Of a DNA stretch of 64,000 nucleotides, positions 35,397 to 44,083 are shown in pieces. Location of the stretch: positions 1,240,001-1,304,000 of the forward strand of contig NZ_JADWYR010000002.1 in assembly GCF_015831355.1 (NCBI RefSeq), written 5' to 3'. Under the pieces are notes generated by a model. The model was given only the letters and a program-made list of their open reading frames with translations, had not been told where the DNA came from and ran no database searches. Within the stretch, counting starts at the first letter, position 1; the number at the start of each line of letters is the position of its first letter. The position numbers were made by a program, and so were the translations under genes. This DNA comes from Panacibacter microcysteis. Its GTDB lineage: Bacteria > Bacteroidota > Bacteroidia > Chitinophagales > Chitinophagaceae.

Positions 35397-35432
35397 CGAT
35401 AAAAACCGGCATACCGCCGGTTTTTATCGTTA
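35394..35432. terminator. Bidirectional terminator containing both convergent stop codons
   Basis: A perfect 17-bp inverted repeat (TAACGATAAAAACCGGC and its complement) with a five-base loop ATACC and T-runs in both directions. TAA at 35394 ends the lipoprotein gene, and TAA on the minus strand at 35430-35432 ends the DUF58 gene. Confidence 0.88.
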
Positions 35433-36776
35433 TAACAAACCCCGCGCTTTTATCTCGAGGTATTTGTTCAATGCATTTATGGTAAGATTTTTTGGCGCGG
35501 TAAGTATGGTGAGAATACCGTTTTGATTCAGTTCTTTTACAATCTGTTTTTTCTCGTACGAGAAATTTTCAGCAATTGTTTTACTAAACACTTCTTCCAG
35601 GTTGGCCGAGGGTTTATCTATAAACTTTGTAAGCTCGGTGTTTTCAAAAAAGACAGTGATCAGCAAATGGTTCCCTGCAATTTTTTTCAAATAAGGCAAC
35701 TGCCTGCGCATGCCGGATAAAGATTCAAAATTTGTAAACAAAACCACCAGGCTACGCTGTGTTATTTTTCTGCGGATGAAAATGTACAGCCTTTCATAAT
35801 CGCTTTCGAGGTAGCGTGTTTTTTGGTTGTACAACGTTTCCAAAATGCTTTGCATTTGCAAAGCCTTTTTCTCCGCTGGCAGAAATGAACTAATTTTTTC
35901 AGAAAAAGTAAGCAGCCCTGCTTTATCCTGTTTCATCAACGCAACATTGCTCAACACCAGCGATGTGTTGATGGCGTAATCCAACAGGCTCAGTTCTTCA
36001 AAAGGCATTTTCATTACGCGGCTCTTATCTATCACGCAATAGAGTTGCTGGCTTTTTTCATCAGCAAAAGTGTTTACCATCAACGCACCTTTACGTGCGG
36101 TGGCTTTCCAGTTCAGCGTACGGTAGTCATCTCCCACAACATACTCTTTGATCTGCTCAAACTCCATACTGTGGCCCATGCGCCGCACTTTCTTTACGCC
36201 AATTTCACTCAGCCTGTTGCTGATGGCCATTAGCTGGTATTTGCGCAGTTGCAGGTAAGACGGGTACACAGGTACTTCCTGCGGCACACCCGCCACATAC
36301 TTCCTGCTAAAGATGCCCAGCCGTGTTGTTGCGTACATATTGATGACACCAAACTCATAACTGCCGCGTTTTACAGGCCGCAACAGGTATTGCAGTACTT
36401 TCTTTTCCCCCGGCGGTAATACAAGTGTAAACGATACATCTCTTTTCTGAAACTGGTGCGGTATTTCATCTACAATTTCAAGATTGGTATAAAACGGGTA
36501 GTAACTCTCCACATCTATACGAATGTTGTTATTGTCCCCGTTGCTCAGCCTGTCGGCCATGGTGCGCACCGCAACTATCCCCTTCTGCCGGCCATACAAC
36601 ATTGCATAATCATACACCAGCAGTAATACCAGTGCTATTACAGCACCATAAGGAATATCTGCAAGCCATATAAAAAAGAAACGCAGCACAAACAATGCAA
36701 TACATACAATAAATGCCATGTACAGCCTTGGCGTGAAGTAAAGCGAACCGATATATCTTTTAAAAAATGACTTCAT
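35430..36776 (-). CDS. DUF58 domain protein
   Basis: A 448-residue protein with two N-terminal helices (LYMAFIVCIALFVLRFFFIWL and YGAVIALVLLLVYDYAMLY). The DUF58 signature VGDDYRTLNWKATARKGALMVNTFADEKSQQLYCVIDKSRVM lies near residues 215-260, with a vWA-like C-terminal domain. DUF58 proteins partner MoxR ATPases in membrane-associated chaperone or stress complexes. The MoxR gene lies 207 bases upstream, with an inverted pair of dispersed repeats in the gap. Confidence 0.9.
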   Translation of the reverse strand: MKSFFKRYIGSLYFTPRLYMAFIVCIALFVLRFFFIWLADIPYGAVIALVLLLVYDYAMLYGRQKGIVAVRTMADRLSNGDNNNIRIDVESYYPFYTNLEIVDEIPHQFQKRDVSFTLVLPPGEKKVLQYLLRPVKRGSYEFGVINMYATTRLGIFSRKYVAGVPQEVPVYPSYLQLRKYQLMAISNRLSEIGVKKVRRMGHSMEFEQIKEYVVGDDYRTLNWKATARKGALMVNTFADEKSQQLYCVIDKSRVMKMPFEELSLLDYAINTSLVLSNVALMKQDKAGLLTFSEKISSFLPAEKKALQMQSILETLYNQKTRYLESDYERLYIFIRRKITQRSLVVLFTNFESLSGMRRQLPYLKKIAGNHLLITVFFENTELTKFIDKPSANLEEVFSKTIAENFSYEKKQIVKELNQNGILTILTAPKNLTINALNKYLEIKARGLL

Positions 36777-36826
36777 TAATTTCTGATCGCGTTAAATAAT
36801 GATGAGCCAGGCAGTTGTAGTGCTAT

Positions 36827-36949
36827 GAAGCTTCCGTTGCGTCGCACTCTTGTACGTTCTGTTCATTTCCCGGCAGCTTAGAAACAGGCCCGCTGCCTTG
36901 GTATCGATGCTGCCTGCTGGTATGTTGTACAAGTGAGTGACACAACAGG
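36827..36949. repeat. Inverted type B / type A repeat pair between MoxR and DUF58
   Basis: Type B at 36827-36854 (GTTGCGTCGCACTCTTGTAC at its end) faces type A at 36929-36949 (ACAAGTGAGTGACACAACAG). The cores are complementary apart from a few positions, so a transcript could fold into a stem of about 20 bp with a 75-base loop. Confidence 0.75.
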
Positions 36950-36983
36950 CGATGCCATAAAAAACCACAGCCGGTAAACAAAC

Positions 36984-37946
36984 CTATCTTGGCACTTCTA
37001 TTTTGCGTGTAATATCTTTAATAACATCTGCCGCTGTACCGCCTTCCATTTCCCTTTCAGGCGTAAGAATAATGCGGTGACAAAGCACCGGGTGCAATAC
37101 GCGGATTACATCATCGGGTGTAACAAAATCCCGCCCATTGATTGCTGCCATTGCTTTTGCGGCACGTAGCACAGCTACTGATGCACGTGGGCTGCCACCA
37201 AGGAAGATCGATTTGTTATTGCGTGTTTCATACACCAGCTCGGCGATATACTTTAAAACTTTTTCTTCAATGTGTATGCCGGTTACAACATGGCGGTACT
37301 GTACAATTTCTGCACTGCTCATCACCGGCTGCACGGCCTGGCTGAAATGTGTTGTAATGCCTTTGTGCGCATGTTCAAGAATTTTTACTTCATCTTCCGG
37401 CGATGGATAACCCACTTCAATTTTAAAAAGAAAACGGTCGAGCTGTGCTTCCGGCAGCCTGTACGTGCCTTCGTGCTCTACCGGGTTTTGTGTGGCCAGC
37501 ACCATAAACGGTTGCGGCATTGTGTAGGTAACGCCATCGTAGGTTATCTGTCGCTCTTCCATTACCTCAAACAATGCAGCCTGTGTTTTTGCGGGTGAGC
37601 GGTTGATCTCGTCTATAAGAACAATGTTGCTGAATACCGGCCCCTGCTTAAATGTAAATGCCGTGGTTTGCGGGTTAAAGACAGAAGTGCCAATCACATC
37701 ACTGGGCATAAGATCGGGCGTAAATTGTATGCGGCTGAAAGGCACTTCTATGCACCTTGCCAGCAGCTTGGCCGTTAATGTTTTTGCAACACCAGGTACG
37801 CCTTCTATGAGCACATGCCCATCTGCCAGCAATGCGGTAACCAGCAGCTCAATCATTTCTTCCTGGCCTACAATTACCTTACCGATCTCTGCTTTTATTT
37901 TATCTACCGCTTCATTTAACTGTGCTACGTTGGTTGTTATTTCCAT
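36984..37946 (-). CDS. MoxR family AAA+ ATPase
   Basis: A 320-residue AAA+ protein. Walker A is GVPGVAKT near residue 50, Walker B IVLIDEINR near 110, and sensor I lies around LATQNPVEHEGTYRLPEAQLDRF. The C-terminal lid includes FLGGSPRASVAVLRAAKAMAA, typical of MoxR. MoxR proteins act as chaperone-like ATPases with vWA/DUF58 partners. The start overlaps the DUF4350 stop by one base, so the genes are translationally coupled. Confidence 0.94.
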   Translation of the reverse strand: MEITTNVAQLNEAVDKIKAEIGKVIVGQEEMIELLVTALLADGHVLIEGVPGVAKTLTAKLLARCIEVPFSRIQFTPDLMPSDVIGTSVFNPQTTAFTFKQGPVFSNIVLIDEINRSPAKTQAALFEVMEERQITYDGVTYTMPQPFMVLATQNPVEHEGTYRLPEAQLDRFLFKIEVGYPSPEDEVKILEHAHKGITTHFSQAVQPVMSSAEIVQYRHVVTGIHIEEKVLKYIAELVYETRNNKSIFLGGSPRASVAVLRAAKAMAAINGRDFVTPDDVIRVLHPVLCHRIILTPEREMEGGTAADVIKDITRKIEVPR

Positions 37947-39142
37947 TACACTATTTTTTTGGATAGTTGATAAAATTCATCGATGCTGCCTGTAAGTTCC
38001 ATGAGCAGCCCGTCTGTTATTTTTGGCTGTGCTTCCGCACGTTGTATGTGTTGCAATATTGTTTCAATGAGTTCTTTGGATACACCACTTTTGCGGGCAA
38101 GCTGCTGCACAAAATTTGCATCCATTACCGTTGCAATAAGATAGTAACGCTGCCTGATATACTCCTGCCAGAACAATATTTTTTTGTGGGCTATGCTGTT
38201 ATTGTCTTTTTGGCCAAAGTATACGGACGACACTGTTTGTACAAACTCGAGTGTCGTATTTCTCACCGGCTCAATAACGGGTATGATGCGCTGCTTTCGT
38301 TTTGCCTGGAACAGTACATACAGCAATGCCGCAGTAACAGAAAGCCACAGTGCCCATTTAAGAAAATCATTGTTGAGGAAAAAGCGCAACGGCGTAGAGG
38401 CACCTTCCCGGCCGAGCTTGTAATATTCATCCCAATGCAGTGTTTTGACAGTTTTTGGAATGTACGATAATGCTTTGGCTGTATACTCCTGGTTATTGCG
38501 GTAGAGCATGAAATAGTTGCTGAAACAAATGGGTGCTGCGTGTACAAGGAAAAAGCCATCGCCATACAACACTTTTACAAAATTGGGCAAAGTATCGCTC
38601 CTGGTGCCAAGCACGATGATGGAATCTTTTTTATTGATCTTGTTGAAATAACCATCGATGGTCTGGCGCCTGAAACCATAATCTCTTACTGTATGCAGTG
38701 CAGGATTTACAAAGTTAATGGTGGTGGAATCTTTCTCCATAAAGCCGGCAAAGGGCTGGAAAGAAAGGCCCAGTGTATCGAGCAGTTTTTTATCTGCATC
38801 AACAGCAGAAATGAGTACGGTGTTTCCTGCGCTCACATAATCCAGCATGGCAGACAGATCGGCAGCGCCGGGCGTGAAGCGTGCGGTGAGTAAAATATAT
38901 GCACTGTTGTCTGCATACACATCATGCAGCACATTGTAAATGGGAACCCGGTGCGATTGTATATCGGCTGAAGGAAAAAGCTGCTTCAGTTGTTCATGCA
39001 GCACAAACGTGCCGAAAGGATTTTTATCGGTGGAAGAAAGCGAGGGAGTCCAGTCAAACTCCCTGGGTTTGTTTAACTGCACCACAATGTACAGGATGAA
39101 CAAAACCGCGAAAACGATGATGAAGATTTTACTTGTTCTCAA
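37946..39142 (-). CDS. DUF4350 domain membrane protein
   Basis: About 398 residues. I favour a TTG start at 39142 (LRTSKIFIIVFAVLFILYIVV), overlapping the upstream gene by 14 bases. An ATG at 39193 would force a 65-base overlap. A first transmembrane helix follows the start. The periplasmic DUF4350 domain has DKNPFGTFVLHEQLKQLFPSAD and GNTVLISAVDADKKLLDTLGL, a second helix WALWLSVTAALLYVLFQA lies near residue 265, and a cytoplasmic tail ends in a helical bundle. The family is found only in MoxR/DUF58 clusters and has no known activity. Confidence 0.85.
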   Translation of the reverse strand: MRTSKIFIIVFAVLFILYIVVQLNKPREFDWTPSLSSTDKNPFGTFVLHEQLKQLFPSADIQSHRVPIYNVLHDVYADNSAYILLTARFTPGAADLSAMLDYVSAGNTVLISAVDADKKLLDTLGLSFQPFAGFMEKDSTTINFVNPALHTVRDYGFRRQTIDGYFNKINKKDSIIVLGTRSDTLPNFVKVLYGDGFFLVHAAPICFSNYFMLYRNNQEYTAKALSYIPKTVKTLHWDEYYKLGREGASTPLRFFLNNDFLKWALWLSVTAALLYVLFQAKRKQRIIPVIEPVRNTTLEFVQTVSSVYFGQKDNNSIAHKKILFWQEYIRQRYYLIATVMDANFVQQLARKSGVSKELIETILQHIQRAEAQPKITDGLLMELTGSIDEFYQLSKKIV

Positions 39143-39836
39143 TGTTCTGCAACTGGTTTTTGAATTGGTGAATCTCTGTACGCATTGTTTCAAAATCGTC
39201 TCTTGTTACTGAATGACTGCCGTACCATGCATACTCAAATATATTTGTAATGGTGCGGAATGCTGGTCTTAAGGCAACAGCATCCAGCTCTTTCCAGTAA
39301 TCGGTATTGGTTTTATTGGGGCGCCAGTCTATCAGCAACCTGTCTGCGAGCAGTTTTAGGTTTTGCAGGTAAGATAATCTTATAGCGAGCCTGTAATTGC
39401 CCTGCTGTACTGCTTCGTTGATGGCTTCGTCAAATTGTATGGCATGAATATTTTCTGACTCTACTTTATAAGGCATATGGCCACGCTCATTGGCGGTAAA
39501 GAGCGCATACCTGTTCATCTTTACGATCTTGTAAATAAAGAATGCAAGGCCGCCCAGCCCCAGTGCCCACAACAAAATTGTCATGGTGGTTTTTCCTGCT
39601 TCGGTACTCATGATCTCTTCATATTTTTCCCACACCCATGCCCAGAAACGATCTATGATGGAAGGCGTTTGCACAAGCTCCCGGTCGTATTGAAAATCGG
39701 TATCTGTTTTATACTGATCGAAGCTTTCGGTTTTGAAAGTCCTGGTTGCTACCGCAGCAGAATCGTACAATACTTTTTCCTGCGCAAAGAGTGCAGCAGT
39801 GCTACAGGTAAATAATATGACCAACAGAATTCTCAT
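39129..39836 (-). CDS. DUF4129 domain protein
   Basis: A 235-residue protein with a signal peptide (ILLVILFTCSTAALFAQ), a periplasmic segment, one transmembrane helix (MTILLWALGLGGLAFFIYKIV) near residues 80-105 and a cytoplasmic DUF4129 domain (AINEAVQQGNYRLAIRLSYLQNLKLLADR, LIDWRPNKTNTDYWKEL, AWYGSHSVTRDDFETM). Part of the MoxR/DUF58 operon. The protease-linked families share this domain, but no catalytic residues are seen here. Confidence 0.85.
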   Translation of the reverse strand: MRILLVILFTCSTAALFAQEKVLYDSAAVATRTFKTESFDQYKTDTDFQYDRELVQTPSIIDRFWAWVWEKYEEIMSTEAGKTTMTILLWALGLGGLAFFIYKIVKMNRYALFTANERGHMPYKVESENIHAIQFDEAINEAVQQGNYRLAIRLSYLQNLKLLADRLLIDWRPNKTNTDYWKELDAVALRPAFRTITNIFEYAWYGSHSVTRDDFETMRTEIHQFKNQLQNIENK

Positions 39837-39913
39837 GAATGTTTTTAGTTTAAGTGCGACTGCCTTAACAACAAACGCAGGCCGAACCGGGGCTGCTGAT
39901 ACATGCTATACAG

Positions 39914-39940
39914 TACATGTGTGCGACGCAACAGGCGCTT
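39914..39940 (+). repeat. Dispersed repeat, A/B hybrid
   Basis: GTACATGTGTGCGACGCAAC followed by AGGCGCTT. The core is type B, while the AGGCGCTT tail is that of the type A copy at 57705. Confidence 0.6.
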
Positions 39941-39970
39941 AATGCCTGTTCTGCAGCCGGGTACATACTG

Positions 39971-40849
39971 TTAATATTGTTCTTCTATGTTGTCATTCAC
40001 ATTTGAGTTGCCGCCCAAACCTTCCAGCCTTTTTGCCAGGCCGGTGCCGTCTTTGGCTTCTACCAGGTTGTAATAATGCAACCCTACAGACACAAAGAAA
40101 ATGACATAAAAAATATACTGCACCACGTTGAGTACAGACATCACCCAGGCCGCAGTGGTACTTAATTCCCTGGTTGTAAAGTAAGAGCCCACGCCCGCAA
40201 ACAGGCCTACAAACACACCGATAACGCCGGCAAAAACAGCATAAATAAGATACGCTACAAAATAGATACCCAGCGATATCCAGAAGTTTTCTTTGATGAT
40301 GTCAAAACAACGGCTGAACGCATCACCAAAAGATCTTTCTTCATCTACCACCACGAAGACAAAAGGCGTAAATACAATGGCGAGGTAAATGCCCGGCAGT
40401 ATGCAAAAGAAAAAGCCGATGATGATCAGCAAATACACCGGTATAGCATAAAAAAAGACCTTTGGAAAAAACCTGGTAAAACCGCTCCACACGTCTTGCA
40501 TAGAAGGTGACTCACCAAACCGCTCTCTATGCTTCATATATATAGCTGCCACGGTTTGCATGGCGATTATACTGAGCATGGAAAAAAGGATCATTAAAAG
40601 GTACACACTGTTGAATGTGTCAGAGAAAGTGCGTGGCGTAAACACGCCGGTCTCCAGCTGATCGAGAAAACCAAAGGCTGTCTTTTGGTATAAACCTGAT
40701 ACGATTGCGGTGACCAGCATAAAAACCCCCGATACCAAAATAAATGACAGCATCAGTGGTTTAAACTCCTGCCTGATGAACTGGAAAGTATCACTGAAAT
40801 TTTCGCCGAAATCTCTCAGCTTTCTAAGCTGAACTTTTTGTTGATCCAT
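39971..40849 (-). CDS. Polytopic membrane protein of the MoxR cluster
   Basis: A 292-residue protein with about six transmembrane helices (LMLSFILVSGVFMLVTAIVSGLY, LLMILFSMLSIIAMQTVAAIYM, VFFYAIPVYLLIIIGFFFCILPGIYLAIVF, WISLGIYFVAYLIYAVFAG and others). The LPGIYLAIVFTPFVFVVVDEERSFGDAFSRC motif resembles the glycerophosphodiesterase membrane domain/DUF975 group. No catalytic residues seen. It overlaps the SpoIIM gene by 34 bases and belongs to the same operon. Confidence 0.75.
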   Translation of the reverse strand: MDQQKVQLRKLRDFGENFSDTFQFIRQEFKPLMLSFILVSGVFMLVTAIVSGLYQKTAFGFLDQLETGVFTPRTFSDTFNSVYLLMILFSMLSIIAMQTVAAIYMKHRERFGESPSMQDVWSGFTRFFPKVFFYAIPVYLLIIIGFFFCILPGIYLAIVFTPFVFVVVDEERSFGDAFSRCFDIIKENFWISLGIYFVAYLIYAVFAGVIGVFVGLFAGVGSYFTTRELSTTAAWVMSVLNVVQYIFYVIFFVSVGLHYYNLVEAKDGTGLAKRLEGLGGNSNVNDNIEEQY

Positions 40850-41841
40850 GCATTGAAGTTTTGATTACCTGTTTGTTCGCCGGCAGTAACACCTGCAATT
40901 CGTTTATGCAAACGTGTGGGATAAATAATAAAATACCATACAATAAACAACAGCGACGCTGCCAGTATGCTGATGCTTACGACCAGGGGCATTTCTGTAT
41001 AGCGCGTGACAAAGCCCTCAAAAAACGCTGCAGTAATAAACATCGGTATCAGCCCGAGCACAATCTTAAGACCGTCTTTTCCGCCACGCAGGAAGGACTG
41101 CATTCTTGTATAGGTACCGGGAAACAGGATACTGTTGCCAAGTATCATACCCGCGGCGCCTGCAATAATGATACTCCACAGTTCCAGCGTGCCGTGAATG
41201 AATACCACCAGAATAAATTTTGCACCAAGGCCTTTTGAAATAAAGTAGTATTGAAAGGAACCCATCATAAGCCCATTACTCAGCAGCAACCACACCGTAC
41301 CCAGCGATAAGGTAATGCCCAGAACATAACCCCAAAACGAAACCTGGATATTGTTTACTGCTATGCCTAAAAACATAAGCAGGCTGCCGCTCTGCTTATA
41401 CACGCCAAAAGGATCGCCTTTGTCTATATTTTCGGCAGTCATGTTTACATAATCATCCCCGAGAATGAGGCGCACAAAATTATCGTCATATTTTGCAGAC
41501 AACGCCCCCATCAGCGCAAACAATACAAAAAGAGCAGCAGCATACAGGAACTGCTTTTGGTAGCGTTTAAATAAAAAGGGCAGTTCGTACTGCCAGAACC
41601 AGAATATGCGGTTTTTCTTTTCCTTTTTGTTGCGGTATATCTTTTGGTGAAACAGTGCGGCAAGACCATTCAGGTATTTCTCCGTATTGCTTTTCGGATA
41701 AAATGTGCGGGCATAAGCAAGATCGTCTGTAAGTTCAACAAAGCGGCCGGCAAGCGTATCTGTAGGAATAACGATGTTTAATTCCTGTTCATACTGCTTC
41801 CACTTCTCCGCATTCTGTTTCAAAAACTGGGCTTCACGCAT
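40816..41841 (-). CDS. SpoIIM family (stage II sporulation protein M-like) membrane protein
   Basis: A 341-residue membrane protein. A cytoplasmic N-terminus is followed by helix QFLYAAALFVLFALMGALSA and the SpoIIM core: FLGIAVNNIQVSFWGYVLGITLSLGTVWLLLSNGLMMGSFQYYF, FIHGTLELWSIIIAGAAGMILGNSILFPG. In non-sporulating Bacteroidota this protein accompanies RDD and MoxR proteins and its role is unknown. It is divergent from the RDD gene, with 79 bases between them. Confidence 0.88.
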   Translation of the reverse strand: MREAQFLKQNAEKWKQYEQELNIVIPTDTLAGRFVELTDDLAYARTFYPKSNTEKYLNGLAALFHQKIYRNKKEKKNRIFWFWQYELPFLFKRYQKQFLYAAALFVLFALMGALSAKYDDNFVRLILGDDYVNMTAENIDKGDPFGVYKQSGSLLMFLGIAVNNIQVSFWGYVLGITLSLGTVWLLLSNGLMMGSFQYYFISKGLGAKFILVVFIHGTLELWSIIIAGAAGMILGNSILFPGTYTRMQSFLRGGKDGLKIVLGLIPMFITAAFFEGFVTRYTEMPLVVSISILAASLLFIVWYFIIYPTRLHKRIAGVTAGEQTGNQNFNAWINKKFSLES

Positions 41842-41920
41842 AGCAGGGTTATAAAGTATAAAAATAACTGGTTAATCAATACAATACGGAAAATTAAAAT
41901 TATTTATACATCTTTGGTTT

Positions 41921-42652
41921 ATGGCTATTATTTCAATCACCACAACCCAAAATATAGAGCTGGAATATGAGCTCGCAAGCCTGGGAGACAGGATCATTGC
42001 TTCTATCGTAGACGACATTATAAAAATTGCATACGTTGTAATACTGCTAATGGTATTGGGTATTTCGGCCGATTCATTTGGCGAAGGTGGTATAGTGTTT
42101 TTCCTGTTGCTTATGCTACCCGCGGCTTTATATTCTTTGCTGAGCGAAGTATTTTTAAATGGCCAGTCTGTGGGCAAGAAAGTGATGGCCATAAAAGTCA
42201 TTAGCCTCAATGGCAACCAGCCCACATTCAGCCAATATCTTATACGCTGGATATTCAGGCTTATAGACCTGCTCATGTTCAGCGGATTGATTGCCGTAGT
42301 AGTGGTGGCGGCCACGAAAAAACACCAGCGCATTGGCGACCTTGTAGCGGGCACCACCCTGGTAAAAACAAAAGCACGTACCGGCATAGAACAAACCCTG
42401 TATGTGCCAACGGTTGATACCAGTTACATTGTTACATACCCCGAAGTAGTAAACCTGAAAGACAGCGATATGCAACTGATCAAGGAAGTGATGATTAATG
42501 TGCGTAAAAGCGGCAACAACATACTGGCATGGCAAACTACGGAGAAGCTGGAAAACATTTTGCATGTAAAGAACCAGTACGATGACCCCATGAATTTTTT
42601 ATACGTCTTGCTTAGCGATTACAATCATCTTGCTTCCAAAGAACAACAATAA
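41921..42652 (+). CDS. RDD family membrane protein
   Basis: A 243-residue protein. RDD core: ELASLGDRIIASIVDDIIKIAYVVILLMVLG with the Arg-Asp pair, FLNGQSVGKKVMAIKVISLNGNQPTFSQYLIRWIFRLIDLLMFSGLIAVVVV and RIGDLVAGTTLVKTK. A soluble C-terminal tail follows. RDD proteins are small membrane proteins, some linked to ion transport. It faces the SpoIIM gene divergently in the MoxR/DUF58 locus. Confidence 0.9.
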   Translation: MAIISITTTQNIELEYELASLGDRIIASIVDDIIKIAYVVILLMVLGISADSFGEGGIVFFLLLMLPAALYSLLSEVFLNGQSVGKKVMAIKVISLNGNQPTFSQYLIRWIFRLIDLLMFSGLIAVVVVAATKKHQRIGDLVAGTTLVKTKARTGIEQTLYVPTVDTSYIVTYPEVVNLKDSDMQLIKEVMINVRKSGNNILAWQTTEKLENILHVKNQYDDPMNFLYVLLSDYNHLASKEQQ

Positions 42653-42670
42653 TGTAACCGGCTGCAGTGC

Positions 42671-42704
42671 AGGTGGCATCGCCTGTTGTGTCACTCACTT
42701 GTAC
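42671..42704 (-). repeat. Dispersed repeat, type A with GGTGGCATCG end
   Basis: CCTGTTGTGTCACTCACTTG at 42682, preceded by AGGTGGCATCG, 20 bases after the RDD stop. Confidence 0.8.
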
Positions 42705-42805
42705 CTGGGGAAGTTAATTGGGCAGGGTGCAACGGCACTAAGCTTTTTCAAAAGCTGGTAGCCGGTAATACCGGTGAAAACTCATTTTTCAATTTTATAC
42801 AGCCA

Positions 42806-43237
42806 TTATTTTGTTGTGTTATATTTTACCTGCCTTACTTCACTTATTTGTATGGTGGGCTGAATATTTGTGTATTTTTTGATGTCGCTCACAATGGCTT
42901 CCCGGTTTTGGGCAATCGTTTTATTGTATTCGGCCATATCGTAACAATAGAAGTAACCGATAGCTACAAAAGGCACAGGATCGTTGGGTGTTCTGCCCGC
43001 GATACCTTTATCAATCTCATAAAACTTTAAATTTTTACCCAGCAGGCCGGCCATCATTGGCATGTGTTTATTTTCATAATAATCCATGTCAAACGTTTTA
43101 CCCTCTCCGCCGGCATACAGTATAGCTACTTTAACCATTCCCTTTTCGGGTGTGGCAGATTGGTTTAACTGACCAGATTTGCAACTTAGCAATGCCATAA
43201 GTATGGTGCACAGCACAATGATTTTTGACCGCCGCAT
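42806..43237 (-). CDS. EthD domain lipoprotein
   Basis: A 143-residue lipoprotein (KIIVLCTILMALLSCK; lipobox ALLSC). ATG 43237 puts the signal directly at the N-terminus. The mature part is an EthD-type dimeric alpha+beta barrel: MVKVAILYAGGEGKTFDMDYYENKHMPMMAGLLG, then FYEIDKGIAG and VAIGYFYCYDMAEYNKTI. EthD domains were named from ether degradation, but most members have no known reaction. A membrane-anchored form is somewhat unusual. Confidence 0.82.
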   Translation of the reverse strand: MRRSKIIVLCTILMALLSCKSGQLNQSATPEKGMVKVAILYAGGEGKTFDMDYYENKHMPMMAGLLGKNLKFYEIDKGIAGRTPNDPVPFVAIGYFYCYDMAEYNKTIAQNREAIVSDIKKYTNIQPTIQISEVRQVKYNTTK

Positions 43238-43409
43238 AAACTTTTTTTTACAAGATAAGGCGATTTGGTTTTTTGGAGAAAATTTACCCGCACTTTTAAA
43301 ATCACAAATCTTGTTACACATAATTGTGCTTATAACATCCAGGCTGCAAAAAGTATAAACCCGCGGTAATGGTAGTTATACCTGATATTTTTATTCCGTA
43401 TTGGTACGC

Positions 43410-43440
43410 TTGACACAACCCCATATTGAAAATACTTTTG
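43410..43440 (+). promoter_or_regulatory. Promoter for the C70 peptidase gene pair
   Basis: TTG at 43410-43412, 20 bases, then TACTTTTG at 43433-43440 fits the Bacteroidota -33/-7 pattern well. It lies 61 bases upstream of ATG 43502. Confidence 0.6.
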
Positions 43441-43501
43441 TGAAAGATTATTGTACAATATAAATCACCAACATTTATTTACTCATTCAATCTTTCGTTT
43501 T

Positions 43502-44071
43502 ATGAAATACTCAATGTATATCTTTCTTTCCATCCTGCTGATTGCCCTTGCAACAGGATGTTGTACGCCAAATGCCATCATCGGAAGCCAGCCGGTGCCA
43601 TTGAGAGCCCAGGAAACAAGTATGTGGTGCTGGGCGGCCAGTGGGGAGATGTGTATGGACTTCCTTGGTACAGACGTAGCGCAGTGTGATGAAGCCAATA
43701 AAAGATTTGGCCGTACAGATTGCTGCAACGATCCCGTGCCTGCAGCCTGTATAAACGGTGGATGGCCCGAATTTGAAAAGTATAACTTTACCGCTTCTGT
43801 TACCGCAAACGCAGCGCTTAGCTGGGATGAAATAAAAAAACAAATCTACTGTTTGAAAAAACCCATCGCGTTTTCCTGGCACTGGAATGGCGGCGGAGGG
43901 CACATGATGGTTATTACCGGTTATGCGGTTTTTAACAACACGAATTTTGTAAGCATTAATGATCCGTGGCCACCGAATGAAGGCAACCAACGCCTGATAA
44001 CTTACGAGGAGTATGTTAGCGGCGCCGACCACACGCACTGGAATGATTACTACAACATCACAAAAAAATAA
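43502..44071 (+). CDS. Papain-like cysteine peptidase (C39/C70 type) lipoprotein
   Basis: A 189-residue lipoprotein (lipobox ATGC near residue 18). Catalytic layout: Gln-x-Cys in AQETSMWCWAASGEM, His in GGGGHMMVITGY and Asn/Asp in NDPWPPNEG. This matches the papain-like peptidase C39/C70 (AvrRpt2-type) fold. Extra cysteines (DCCNDPVPAAC) may form disulphides. It is predicted to act in the periplasm or at the surface. Target unknown. It lies 12 bases upstream of a second exported protein gene, a likely operon partner, and has a good TTG-N20-TACTTTTG promoter. Confidence 0.82.
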   Translation: MKYSMYIFLSILLIALATGCCTPNAIIGSQPVPLRAQETSMWCWAASGEMCMDFLGTDVAQCDEANKRFGRTDCCNDPVPAACINGGWPEFEKYNFTASVTANAALSWDEIKKQIYCLKKPIAFSWHWNGGGGHMMVITGYAVFNNTNFVSINDPWPPNEGNQRLITYEEYVSGADHTHWNDYYNITKK

Positions 44072-44083
44072 AAGAACCAAACC

